Origin: Crossaster papposus
Lineage: Eukaryota > Echinodermata > Asteroidea > Velatida > Solasteridae
Length of the DNA stretch: 64,000 bases
Direction of reading: 5' to 3'
Assembly: GCA_037893245.1 (NCBI GenBank)
Contig: JBAIAA010000507.1
Coordinates: 1,178,001 to 1,242,000 of the forward strand
The notes under the pieces are model-generated. The model did no database searches. It was not told where the DNA came from and saw nothing but the letters and a program-made list of their open reading frames with translations. The position numbers and the translations under genes were made by a program. This document shows positions 9,417-20,015 of this stretch, piece by piece (within the stretch, counting starts at the first letter, position 1; every line of letters starts with the position of its first letter).

Positions 9417-9720
9417 GGATGCAACCTCCCAACTTGATTCCTCAACTCTCAATGTAAAACAAATACTAACCCCAACTTTGACCGTCGACTGCGTTCATCG
9501 TTGTTATTGCCATCCAACCAATCATCAATGATCTCCAAATGAATTTGAACGTAGAGATTTCATTTTGCTTGTAGTGTATACGTGACCCAGTCATTCATTC
9601 GAAAGGCGATAGAGCAAACCGGATGTTTTTCATTTCAAGAGAGCGTAGTGAACGAATGTAACCATAGCAACCTGGCGAGAGCGACTATGGGAGGACCGAT
9701 TAGGGGCTGCCTATAACATG
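9417..9720 (-). promoter_or_regulatory. GPCR upstream region with consensus RFX X-box
   Basis: GTAACCATAGCAAC at 9658-9671 matches the X-box consensus GTNRCC-(0-3)-RGYAAC exactly, with a 2-bp spacer. It lies 242 bp upstream of the GPCR ATG. X-boxes bind RFX factors, which drive ciliary genes in animals, usually within a few hundred bp of the start. A CCAAT at 9518-9522 lies about 100 bp upstream of the ATG. No obvious TATA box at a standard distance. Regulation by RFX is inference. Confidence 0.55.
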
Positions 9721-10217
9721 ATTGGGTTAAAGGCAATCAAGCAGTATATACAATCAAAGTCGGGTATTTCGCTTGAAATAGATTGCCATTCGACCAAGGG
9801 ATTGATTGATTTGATTGAATGAATTGAATCAGATTGGCCATATGGGTTTAGGTCCTTAACAAAATAATGACTTTCGACAAGATGCTTCAATTGTTGATTC
9901 TCTCATTTTTTCCCTTACAAACCTCCGAGTATACTTAATTTTAATTGAACCTTCAAGGACGGCTCTTGAAAAAACCCAACGAAATGCTCTGAAATACATG
10001 TACCACTCGGAGTAATTAAAATGATACACACAATTTGTCCCAGTTCTTATGGACATCCTTACTTTTTATTCCAGATTTGCATTTCCAACCGATACGAAAA
10101 TGCTGCTGCGTCAACTATCGTCGTTTATTCAATATATTAAATGAGTCATTAGTCTAGAGAGTGTATAGGTAGGGGGAGTGAGGGGAGAGTCCCTCGATCC
10201 CATATAGTTGCTGGGGA
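9721..10217. other. Interval between GPCR promoter and foldback 1
   Basis: Mostly AT-rich with short GATTGATTGA-like runs (9,800-9,830). The last 70 bp (10,150-10,217) resembles the end of family Q (TCTAGAGAGTGTATAGGTAG, then TCCCTCG), so foldback 1 may sit in a Q fragment. No gene seen. Confidence 0.45.
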
Positions 10218-11377
10218 TAGTCCAGGCAAAATACTTAATTTTGTTTTGTTGACCTCAAACAAATTGCAACAAATTGTTTTTCACCACAGTGCACTTCTAT
10301 AAGGTCCCTAGAATGACATACTAAAAGTCTTTGAAAATTCAAGTGGTGGAAATATGTCTAATTTGCATAAATCGTTAATCACTGCCGTGTAATATTCTCA
10401 TATTTGGGTATATATTTTATTTTATTTTTTTGAAAAGTTTATTTAGGTGATTCTATTTACACATCCTTACTTCAATAACATTTTCTAAAGCATGTAAGTG
10501 ACTAAATAATTATGAAAATATAGTAATGGTCCAAATCGACTAAAATAATACCCTATAATTTGCACGCATTTACCGTGTCTCCAGATATCATCAAGTAGTC
10601 AGTATTGACGTGCTTCAAATTCACCAAGTTGCTTACTGGCACAGTTATCCTATTAAAACCTTGTGGAAAATCATATGAACATTGATAACATTGTGATATT
10701 TAGCCCAGCAAACAAAAACTGGGGAAAATGGTGTGTCCATAAATTGGGCTAAAAAGTAGACGAAGGGTTGCCTGAGGTGAGAGACTTGAACAAGTTCAAG
10801 GAAACCCCCAAAATTAAGTCTCCTATGTTAGGCAATCATTTAACTACTTTTCCGCCCAATTTATAGACACATGATATTCTCCAGTTTTTGTTTGCTGGGC
10901 TAAATATCACAATGTTATCATTGTACATATGATTTTCCATAAGGTTTTATTATGATAACTCTGCCAGTTAGCAACTTGGTGAATTTGAAGCTCACCAATG
11001 CTGACTAATTGATGATATTTGGAGACAGTGTAATGTGCGCACATTTATAGGGTCACGAAGTCATTTTGGATAATTACTATGTTCTCATAATTATTCAGTC
11101 ACTTATATGCTTTAGAAAATGTTATTGAAGTAGCGATATGTAAGTAGAATCATCAAAATAAACTTTTCAAAAAATATAAAATATGTATTTACCCAAATAT
11201 GGGAATAAATATATTACGCGGCAGGGATTAACGATTTATGCAAATTAGTCATATTTCCACTACTTGAATTTTAAAGGACTTTGAATATGTCATTGTGGGG
11301 ACCTTTTAGAAATGCATTGTGGTGAAAATTGTTTTGTTGCAATTTGTTTGAGGTCAAAACATATTTTTCTTGGACTA
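10218..11377. mobile_element. Foldback element FB1, copy 1
   Basis: 1,160 bp that is almost entirely one long palindrome, with its centre near 10,815. It begins TAGTCCAGGCAAAA and ends TTCTTGGACTA. Arms of roughly 560-590 bp pair with several percent mismatch. Landmarks include TTTAGCCCAGCAAACAAAAA and its complement. A second copy lies at 21,424-22,667. No coding capacity. The target duplication is not clear at this copy, unlike copy 2. Confidence 0.8.
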
Positions 11378-11456
11378 ATATAAGTAGCACAGGAGTTAAT
11401 GTCAATGAGGTACAGGCTTGTAATGGGTATCATTAGAACGCTTATGAAATTATCAT

Positions 11457-11747
11457 AGAGCTATATTAAATTAGTAGAGCGCTAACTCTCGATTTAATTT
11501 TTAAAGTGTACTCTAAATACAACGCTCGTGCAATTAGAACGCTCATTTGCTAATCGTGCCTGTTGGTTTGGGGCATATCGGCTTCGGTAACGCACTGTAT
11601 AGAATACAAACGCAGATATGCAAATAGCCGTACAAAAGCCGTACAAAATGTTGAGGTTTCCATATAGGTTTGTGCACAAACATGGATGCGCCCAGCAGGC
11701 ATCACTTTGTACATCGAGCCAGCGCTCTAGTAATTTAATATAGCTCT
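11457..11747. mobile_element. MITE with 27-bp terminal inverted repeats
   Basis: AGAGCTATATTAAATTAGTA (11,457 onward) is matched by its reverse complement ending at 11,747, with 26 of 27 bases paired. The interior (about 235 bp) is non-coding. A related end is visible near 1,591 (AGAGCTATATTACATTA). Superfamily not determined. Confidence 0.65.
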
Positions 11748-12344
11748 TTAATTCCCAATCTTACTACGTACATTTCTCAACAAGTCAATTTTCCGACTTA
11801 TTCCTGATTTTGATGTACGGGTCACAATTGGTTATAGGCCTAACATTATGTAAAGTGGCAGAGTTTCCAGACTTTTTAGCGTAACAAATTACGGTTTGTC
11901 GGTAAATACATCTACGCTCAGACCGTAAATAATACGGTTACAAGAGAGGAACCTTGCTGCATGCCTTTCGACCGTAAATGTTACCGTATTTTTTCTCTCA
12001 GTGTTCCTTACCTTTGTTTTGTTTTTATTCATGTCGATCTTTTAATTTTGTTTATCTGTTTTCTTTCATGCTTCCCTGGCACAATACACTGATCAATTCG
12101 ATTAGTAAAATAGTTAATTACTGTGTGGATTAATGGTTAGATGTATAAACGTGGGCACGTTTACATCTTCCTAGGCAACCCAACGTACGATTATCTTGAT
12201 TGTGCTGTCTTTCTATAATAAACTCCACTCTTGGCACATGTTCGCATTGTCACGACGCGCTAAAGCCTTACTTCACGCACATCCGCTTAATTGTGATCGG
12301 CTCTATAAACAGGTGTATCTTAAAGCCCTGAGGCCCACTTGTGG
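11748..12344. other. Interval, no gene seen
   Basis: AT-rich sequence with forms of ACCGTAAAT repeated near 11,930-11,990. No ORF with domain character and no recognised repeat boundary. Confidence 0.45.
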
Positions 12345-12640
12345 CAAATTGTTTTATATGAAGCAAGACATGGGACGAAGAGAACCCCCTCCTTTGTGGT
12401 GGCCATTGTGCTTGCGAAATATTGTGGTTTCTCAGGAATTCTTGTTACGGTTTGTTGTTGTTGAGTGTTTTGGGGTTTTTTTTGGTGGAGGGGGAGGGAG
12501 GGGTGAACGGGAGGGGGTGGGGTTGGGGGGGGGGGGGGGGGGGGGGGTGCGTTAGGTAACAATTATCTAGAGAGTGAATAATAGGTATGGGGCACTAGGC
12601 GGGTCCCTCGGTCTCGTATCGTGCTGGGTATATATATTTT
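12345..12640 (+). repeat. Family Q repeat, copy 1
   Basis: A dispersed element with landmarks ATATGAAGCA, GGGACGAAGAGAACCCCC, TTGTGGTTTCTCAGGAATTC, a G23 homopolymer (12,525-12,547), GTGCGTTAGGTAACAAT and GGTATGGGGCACTAGG. Other copies lie at 44,890-47,650 (interrupted) and 48,375-48,590 (inverted). Its final segment is amplified as the tandem array that follows. Confidence 0.65.
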
Positions 12641-13062
12641 GTTAGTATGGGGCACTAGGCGGGTCCCTCGGTCTTGTATCGTGCAGGGTATATATATATA
12701 TTTTTTAGTATGGGGCACTATACTATATCGTACTGGGTATATTTATATTTTTAGTATGGGGCACTAGGCGGGTCCCTCGGTCTCGTATTGTGCTGGGTAT
12801 ATTATATATATATTTGTTAGTATGGGGCACTAGGCGGTCCCCCCGGTCTCGTATCGTGCTGGGTATACATTTTGTTTTAGTATGGGGCACTAGGCGGGTC
12901 CCTCGGTCTCGTATCGTGCTGGGTATATATATATTTTTAGTATGGGGCACTAGGCGGGTCCCTCGGTCTCGTATCGTGCCGGGTATATATATTTTTTTAG
13001 TATGGGGCACTAGGCGGGTCCCTTGATCTCGCGTTGTGCTGGGTATATATATATATATATTT
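12584..13062 (+). repeat. Minisatellite, about 60-bp unit, eight copies
   Basis: Eight head-to-tail units each contain TATGGGGCACTAGGCGGG, usually followed by CCTCGGTCTCGTATCGTGC and a TA-rich spacer of variable length. The spacer causes most of the unit-length variation. Single-base differences and one internal deletion (12,720) separate units. Open frames across it on both strands are a by-product of the repetition. Confidence 0.9.
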
Positions 13063-13212
13063 TTTAACGAGCCAGTACAAAGTTGGTACAACGATTTAGG
13101 CAACAAAAAATTTCAAAAACTGCCACCGGAATTGCCAGATCTGGAATTGAGGAACGACAAAAAAAGGAAGCATTACACGGGAATACGCAAGGACAATGGG
13201 CGAATGTGATAA

Positions 13213-14128
13213 AATCGTTGCGGCACCGCCGTTTCTTAAGCGACATACAGTTGTGCGCATGTGTCATTTTCAAATCCAGATCAAATGAAATGCATAATTC
13301 AAGAGCAGTGACCCGCGACAGAGGGACGATAAAACAAACGGAAATTACCAATGAATACTAACATTAGGGGCTTTTCAATTTTCATCAGTTTATTCATAAG
13401 AATATTTGTGATTTAATAAACCCCCAAAACCAAACAAAATTGGTATGACAAGCGCAAAATTTAAACTGAAATACAGACGCTCCGTTTCGTTAGGCATTGA
13501 GGGAAAGGATGGTTTTCAGGACAAATTTGACAGTGAAGATGACTTTTTCCAAACTCAAAAAATGGTTGGTATAAAAAAGCAGATTGTGATCTCTTTGAAT
13601 CATGTGTTTTCGAAAGAGCAAACCCAGCAAGTGATAAACAAAACTAGGTTTGAATATTTAGTTTTTTCCATCTTTAACGGAGTTTTCTGCAACGCGACAT
13701 TTGCTGGGTTTGCTCTTTCGAAAACACATGATTCAAAGAGATCACAATCTGCTTTTGTATACAAACCATTTTTTGACTTTGGAAAAAGTCATCTTCACTG
13801 TTAAATTTGTCCTGAAAACCATCCTTTCCTTAATGCCTAACGAAACGGAGCGTCTGTATTTCAGTTTAAATTTTGCGCTTGTCATTCCAATTTTGTTTGG
13901 TTTTGGGAGTTTATTAAATCGCGGATATTCTTATGAATGAACTCATCAAAATAAAAAAGCCCCTAATGTTAGTATTCATCGGTAATTTCCGTGTTTTGAT
14001 CGTCCCTCTGTCGCGGGTCACCGCTCATGAATAATGCATTTTATTTAATCTAGATTTGAAAATGGCACATGCGCACAACTGTATGTCGCTATACACAATG
14101 GTAGAAACAGCGGTGGCGGGGCAACGAC
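13213..14128. mobile_element. Foldback element with roughly 420-bp arms
   Basis: Left arm 13,213-13,636 and right arm 13,697-14,128 are reverse complements over most of their length. Landmarks are GAGCAAACCCAGCAA with its complement, and ACATTAGGGGCTTTT with AAAAGCCCCTAATGT. The loop is about 60 bp. Left and right arms differ by scattered substitutions, so it is not a recent perfect palindrome. No coding domain is visible. Superfamily unknown. Confidence 0.8.
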
Positions 14129-14319
14129 AGTTTTTGAACTTTTCCAAAAACTGGCGTAGCGCCTCCGCGAATCGAGACGATCTGCACGATGCACAATAAA
14201 CTTGTTCAACGGAACAATAACGAACCAAAAAGAATCGGAACGTCCAAAGCGATTTTCTTCACAAATGCTAGATCGTTGAGCTGAGGTTCGCTAAAAGAAT
14301 TGCCACAGTGGGAGTGGGA

Positions 14320-14550
14320 CTTTAAACCAGTTTGGAGGACGTATATTCACGCGAATGTTTTTCCAGATTCAAAACGGATGACGCATAAACACGTCACGAG
14401 CAAGGACGGAAATGTCTTTCAGCAGCAAGCAAGGCTGGAAATGCGTGGGTGTGCTTCCCGGTACCAATCGGCCTGAACCCACTTCGGATTGAGTTTCGTT
14501 AAAAAATAATCCCGCGCCTTGGCTCTGTGATGTTAAAATAATCCCGGCGC
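14320..14550 (+). repeat. Dispersed repeat D, copy 1
   Basis: A block with GAGGACGTATAT, AACGGATGACGCATAAACAC, GGAAATGCGTGGGTGTGCTT, CCGGTACCAATCGGCCTGAA and GAGTTTCGTTAA. Copies follow at 14,707-14,905 and 43,029-43,228 in the same orientation. It is GC-richer than its surroundings. Probably a non-autonomous element; boundaries unresolved. Confidence 0.65.
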
Positions 14551-14706
14551 GAACTGGTTAATGCCCTTTAAAACCAATTAATAATTATATCTTTGCGACT
14601 ATACAAAAAAACTAACCAACCAAATGATTGTACGAAAGCTGATACTCGGTGTAAAGATATTAATGACTCTAAACTATAAAATTATTCCTTCTGTCATGAT
14701 GTCATT

Positions 14707-14905
14707 CAACCAGGTCGCGCCGGAGGATGTATATACACGAAAACATTTTGTTTCCCCGAGATTTAAAACGATTGACGCATAAACACGTCCCGAGCAAGGC
14801 CGGAAATGCGTGGGTGTGCTTCCCGGTACCAATCGGCCTGAACCCGCCTCGGATCGAGTTTCGTTAACGATAATCTCACCCCTTGGCTCGGTGAATGTTA
14901 CAATA
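14707..14905 (+). repeat. Dispersed repeat D, copy 2
   Basis: Second copy, 390 bp after the first, missing the central CAGCAGCAAGCAAGGCTG segment that copies 1 and 3 keep. Confidence 0.65.
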
Positions 14906-15409
14906 AAAATAATAATACAAGGACATTTCGATGAGAAGTTGGTTCAAAATTGAAAAAATATTGTTTCCTTGGAATATACAGTATTTACATAGCCTTCAGA
15001 TTTTGAGAACTTTTGCTGCTTCAAACGAAAAAAATGCTTAGCCTACAGAATGGTGTGCCACTTCTGTACACACCTTGCTATCTTAGTGTGGACTTGGTAA
15101 CAAAAGATGTCCACACTTTACACAAACCTGAAATATTCTGTGGACATGGCCAAGTCCACATAAGTTTTCTCCTCTTGGATAAAGAACGCTAGAGGTAAAA
15201 CGGGTTAGGGTTACATATAGACAAATTGAAGAGAGGATTATCCTAGGGTATAACAGTCACAAATGTGGATTGAAAAAAACCTTCATGGTGTGAGAAATAT
15301 TTGATCGTATTTGATCGATGGTTCTTAACTACACGAATACAAAGGATGTCCACACAGTGATAGTAAGGTTCGCATAAATTGTGTGCGCGTGGTTTACGTC
15401 CGCGCTGAA
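14906..15409. other. Interval, no gene seen
   Basis: Contains several forms of GTGTGGAC/GTCCACAC (15,090-15,160 and 15,350) and AACGGGTTAGGGTTAC near 15,200. The latter is related to segments near 16,830 (reverse) and 43,440. Probably degraded repeats. Confidence 0.45.
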
Positions 15410-15600
15410 TTAGATATTCAATCCCGGTGTCATATAAAAATCGGAATCCTGTGAAAATCGGTATTTTTTCCCAAATTATTGGTTAAACTTTCTCTTGTAA
15501 CCGATCAGTCTCCTAGTTATCTCCACTTGGGCATGCGCAATACTACCCACGAGCCCGTATGTTATAGTCTGAAATATATGCTACACCGGTTCATTTTTCG
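15410..15600 (+). repeat. Dispersed repeat E, copy 1
   Basis: Similar to 23,660-23,850 in the same orientation. Shared words include CCTGTGAAAATCGG, ATTATTGGTTAAAC, GCATGCGCAATACTAC and a TACACCGG near the end. Divergence is considerable. Family unknown. Confidence 0.6.
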
Positions 15601-15640
15601 ATTTGATTTTTGTCATTATTTATTTCAAAATGACAGCATG

Positions 15641-16480
15641 CCAGAAGAAATAATTCCACACGGTGTTCAGAGTCATTAAATTGTTTACATCGAGTAAGGT
15701 TTTTGAACAATTTGGTTGGTCACTATTTGGATGGTTTGCAAAAGGAATACTGTCACTTTTTAGCTAGACGCATTCTCAACATGACGCGAACAAATAAAAA
15801 AAAGACCGGTGTACCTGCTTGCTGCCACCAAGCGTCAAAAAACTCTTCAGTAGCAGGGCATCATTGGTAGACGGGAAAAGCCCTCTATAGGACGACATGC
15901 GTTCCAAGTGGCTTTGAAATACCATGTTCGATTACCTCCTCCGCGTTTGCTGGCTCAGGTAAGGGCGACACCGTTTGATTTGACGCTGGCGCGATTAACC
16001 GACCCGCCAAGCCGCTTACTTGGGGGGGGGGGGGGGGGGGGGGTTGTATATTATATAGGCTTGTGGCCATGCTAATACATGGCTGCTACGCCCGGCGTTG
16101 CGCCAGCAGTGAGAAATTAAAAAAATGTTTTTATCAAAATTAGTTTGTACGATGCAGTGACATGAATAAATTATGAGAGTTTTCAAGGAAGACAAATACA
16201 CGTTACCACTCTTGCATGTGGCCGCGTGTTAACACGCCACTCGTACTCTCCAAATTCCAAGGAGTTAAACTATGGACTCGACGTTTTAGAGTGGAAATCA
16301 CTCTGAATTTAGATTAAAAACAATCTAACTCGGTTCTCGCTCCCTAACGGCGGAAACGCGGCCTATGAACATTGCACTCGGAACAGGAACACGCGCATCA
16401 ATTATTTTCGTACATGACGTTATGGGGACACTTCATAATGGTTCGTTTGCTGAGGGAAAACTCTCTGGTTCCAAACTCAG
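15641..16480. other. Interval with a G22 homopolymer
   Basis: Contains a run of 22 G at 16,022-16,043 and a small hairpin near 16,292 (AGAGTGGAAATCACTCT). No coding or repeat assignment possible. Confidence 0.5.
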
Positions 16481-16757
16481 AATGCCATGGCCCAGTGGTT
16501 ACGGTGTTCGACTCATGTACGATGGTGCTTGGGTTCGAACCCGGCCAGGAACATGGTGTTTGTGCCCTTGGGCAAGACACTTAACTACAATTGCCTCTTT
16601 CCACCCAGGAGTATAAATGGGTACATGTGAGGGTCGAGGCCGATTGAGCGCCTATAAACGGCTGCCGCGTGGTCCAGGGCCTGATGAACGGGGTAATAAT
16701 TGTAAAGCGCTTTGAGATCGTTGATACGATGTAAAGCGCTATATAAGCACGAACATT
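16481..16757 (+). mobile_element. tRNA-derived SINE, family 1, complete
   Basis: The tRNA-like head has an A box TGGCCCAGTGGT (16,488-16,499) and a B box GGTTCGAACCC (16,532-16,542). A conserved middle follows (CCCTTGGGCAAGACACTTAA, CCACCCAGGAGTATAAATGG), and the 3' end is GTAAAGCGCTATATAAGCAC. This structure is typical of deuterostome and other marine invertebrate SINEs. A 5'-truncated copy is at 32,260-32,558 and a tail fragment at 27,921-27,957. Transcription would be by polymerase III; mobilisation would need a LINE in trans. Confidence 0.88.
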
Positions 16758-17387
16758 AAACTCAGAAAATTGACCTAAAATTGACATCACCCTAATTTGT
16801 CGTCTTCTCAATTTTCTGTCATTATACCCTAACCTAAGTCTACCTCTAGATCCCTTTACTGGAGACTTTATTGGGTACAGGAAAATGTCCCAAGACTTCG
16901 GTCAGCCTTTTCCAAACAGAAGAGCCTGTCCCCACAACTAGGTCATCAAACAAGGCCATCATGCTCGAAAGCTGAGAATATTGTTTTCTCGATATAAACT
17001 TAACTAGGTTTAGTTGTCAAGCACCTCCCTTTATATCTCGAGAACTGGCTGTTTTAAACGATCGAAAGTTGAAACGGTGTACGAAAACCGACCTAATGAT
17101 TTATCCTGAAAATCACTGCCCCTCAAAGTAAAGATAGGAGTACCATTATACCCTGTGGGTTTTTTCTTGTCGGCATTCTGCACGTAAATTTATATCGCGA
17201 GCGTAAACATCGGGTGACGAGATCAAGACATTTTAAACGAAAATTATACACAAAGTTTATGTTGAATACTATTGGTATTCTCGGTCAATTTCGGCAAATA
17301 AGCCTCCAATCTAATCACCGAGTCAATCGGTTTCGCGCGAATTTGATTACTCCTCTAAATCATCGTTCATTTTCTTTTTCTGAGTAT
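16758..17387. other. Interval, old repeats
   Basis: The part around 16,765-16,870 matches 43,430-43,520 in reverse (TTGACATCACC with GGTGATGT-like text, TAACCTAAGTCTACCTCTAG with its counterpart). The rest shows no gene. A short ORF at 17,214-17,429 has no domain character. Confidence 0.45.
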
Positions 17388-17764
17388 TTAAAGGGATCGT
17401 ATACGTTTGTTACTTACTCCAAAAAATAATGGCAATAAAAACTTACTTGGTAAGAAGTACAGCAGCTTTAATATAATGCATTTTTAGAAACCTTTCACTT
17501 CGAAGTACTGCGGTTATAGAAAAAGATATCACTTTTTATCCCCAACAATTTGAATCTGAGAATCGTTACTGCAGTGACGTTTCTCAGATTGTGTATTCCA
17601 ATGCAGATTATTCTTCCTGCATACGTGAAAATAACCGCTCCAGATTTTGCAACCACCTTTTGAAATGAAATTTGTACAGGTTAGTTTTATGGTATATATC
17701 TATAACTATATAGGATTGAAACAAACAGTGGGTTCTAATTACCAAACATATACGATCCCTTTAA
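17388..17764 (+). mobile_element. K1 MITE, complete
   Basis: 377 bp, TTAAAGGGATCGTATACG to ATACGATCCCTTTAA. The interior is slightly shorter than other copies near CCGCTCCAGATTTT, where CGGCAATATCTCAAAA is absent. Confidence 0.85.
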
Positions 17765-18453
17765 AGATACTCGTGCGTCATGCGGTTCAAACAAAATAAC
17801 CGTCCAAATGAACAATCCATGCACTCGAACAGCGTTCAAAATTTGCAAACGAATTCGAATGTCGAAAGAATTTGAACGTCTCCAAACGAAACCGAACGTC
17901 CTGAAATTGAATAATATAACGACCGAATTGGCTCCAAGACTAAGATCGCTTGAATACGTACATTTAAAAACGATTATAATCTAATTGTGAAAACCCATAC
18001 CAATTAATGTTCCCGTCAATTTATTTCGTCTGAATTATCGTTTTGGGGAAGAAAAACACCTCGAGTCATTTCTTCTCAAAATGGCACACCGAGCTATATC
18101 GCTGCCCCAGTTTATAGTAATTGTTGTATGTGCACCGGACTATCGATAATAAACAATTGTGTCGGTTCAATCGAAGAAAAAACAATTCACACAAAATGTG
18201 AACGTTCATTTAATTTGTCATTGAATGGTACAAATTTCAGATTTTAATATTTTTTGTTAAGTGTGGCACTAAGGGTAAAATCTCGTTTTATTAAGAAACA
18301 AACAAAGATTTGCTCTTCACATTCATGGTGAATATAGACCTGGTAGATTTAATATTTTAATCGCTTATTAGTTTAATATATTGTGCAGCCAAATTGATGA
18401 CGAATCACGCATTTTTGCACGAATTTTGATGCACGTTTTAGATCAACATTCAA
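17765..18453. other. Interval, no gene seen
   Basis: AT-rich. Words such as CGAACGTCC and CAAACGAA recur around 17,800-17,900 without a clear period. No boundary, ORF or RNA signal recognised. Confidence 0.45.
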
Positions 18454-18825
18454 TTAAAGGTAGGATACACCATTTGCAGATATCGAAAATATTTACTACC
18501 GAATTATTAAGAAATATCTTACTTATTTGAAAGTAGATAATGATTCTAGGCATCCAGCAAAATTATTGCGCTAGATATTCTGTAAAATATCCGAAAAATA
18601 TAATTTTATAAAACAAAATTCGCGATCGCGAAAAAAGCAATAATATTATAAGAATAACTGTCCGGCGCCGGTTGAAAACAAACGCTGTTTTTCGTGATTT
18701 TCTCGGCATCTATAATTGTAAAACTTCGGACAGGTCAGTTAAACGATATTTACTATAACATACAACCCCCCAAATCCACCCATTCATAATAATTCAAGCA
18801 TTTACCGATAGTAGATTTTTCCATT
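18454..18825 (+). mobile_element. K2 MITE, degraded right end
   Basis: Starts TTAAAGGTAGGATACACC and follows K2 order (TACCGAATTATTAAGAAATA, CGCGATCGCGAA, CTCGGCATC). The right terminus has decayed (GATAGTAGATTTTTCC in place of the usual end). Confidence 0.75.
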
Positions 18826-19029
18826 TCAATCTAAATGCATGCAACTACATTTTGGCAACCATTTAATTAACAAAAATCATGCCTTCAAATTAAAATGTCA
18901 CGTTGGGTCATTATAATTCACTCGAGCATTTATGGAATATTCGCAAACGGTTCATGGTGTTAAATTGTTTGTTAGAATTATACAGTTTCTTAGTCCAATT
19001 TGATTAGGTACATGAGAACTTTTCTCACA

Positions 19030-19314
19030 ACATTCTGCCAAAAAGAGCAGAGATAGAATAACCAACTTGGTTACTTTCCCGCGCTTTTTTGGGCACATCA
19101 GAAAGAAATATCAGTTAACGAAAAGGAGTATATGAATAACAGATATAACAAAACTCGGGTCTCAATTATGGAGACATTCTACCAAAAAGAGCAGCGATAG
19201 AATAACCAAATTGGTTACTTTCCCGCGCTTTTTTTGCACATCAAAAAGAAATATCAGTTAACGAAAAGGAGTATGAAATACAGATTTAACAAAACTCGGG
19301 TCTCAAGTATGGAG
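19030..19314 (+). repeat. Tandem duplication, 144-bp unit, two copies
   Basis: ACATTCTGCCAAAAAGAGCA begins the first unit and ACATTCTACCAAAAAGAGCA the second at 19,174. The units differ by a few substitutions and small indels. Function unknown. Confidence 0.85.
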
Positions 19315-19383
19315 CAAAAAGTAACAATTAAAAACATAAGCAAAACTGATGAGATTTGAAGGTTTGCGCGGCGAAAAGACAAT

Positions 19384-19541
19384 AAGGTAAGTAGTTTGCC
19401 GTAACACCACGGTATACTCTAGAGTGAAGTGTGTGTTTCTGAAAAGAACCGGAGATAACTCAACGTTTCGGACAGTATGCTCTGCTCGTCGTCAGGAGAC
19501 TAAAGAGTATTACCGTGGTGTTACAGTAAACTACTTATCTT
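19384..19541. mobile_element. Hairpin element with hammerhead-like loop sequence
   Basis: Arms of about 37 bp (19,384-19,420 and 19,502-19,541; GTAACACCACGGTA with its complement TACCGTGGTGTTAC) flank an 80-bp core. Read on the minus strand, the core contains CTGACGA (19,489-19,495) and CGAAAC (19,464-19,469 region). This spacing and wording is recalled from Penelope-associated repeats. Stem II between the two core boxes is weak (GCAG with CTGT). May be a MITE carrying a decayed hammerhead-like sequence. Confidence 0.5.
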
Positions 19542-19625
19542 ATACACAAAACTGTGTATACGCGATAAAAAGTGAGAAAATGATTACCTAAATTTGGTTT
19601 TACTATCATACGTGTTCAATTTTCC

Positions 19626-20015
19626 TTAAAGGGATCGTATACGTTTGGTAATTGGAACCCACTGTTTGTTTCAATCCTATATAGTTATAGATATAGACCA
19701 TAAAACTAACCTGTACAAATGTCAAAAGGTGGTAGCGATTTTGAGATATTGCAGAAAATCTGGAGCGGTTATGTCCACGCAGGAAGAATAATCTGCATTG
19801 GAATACACAATCTGAGAAACGTCACTGCAGTAATGCTTCTCAGATTCAAATTTTTGGGGATACAAATTGATATCTTTTCCCATAACCGCAGTACTTCGAA
19901 GTGAAAAGTTTCTAAAATTGCATTATACTATCCAAAGCTGCTGTACTTCCTACCAAGTAAGTTGTTATTGCCATTGATTTGTAGATTAATCACCAAACGT
20001 ATACGATCCCTTTAA
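19626..20015 (-). mobile_element. K1 MITE, complete
   Basis: 390 bp in reverse orientation, TTAAAGGGATCGTATACG at 19,626 and CGATCCCTTTAA ending at 20,015. The palindromic ends make both termini look alike; orientation is set by the interior. Confidence 0.85.

Noticed and set aside
9417..9452. Extending the GPCR upstream by 12 codons
   Set aside because: The codon at 9452 is TTG, not ATG. The first in-frame ATG is at 9416, with an upstream TGA at 9495-9497.
12196..12562. Gly-rich or Pro-rich protein around the G23 run
   Set aside because: Frames are created by the homopolymer and G-rich repeat Q text.
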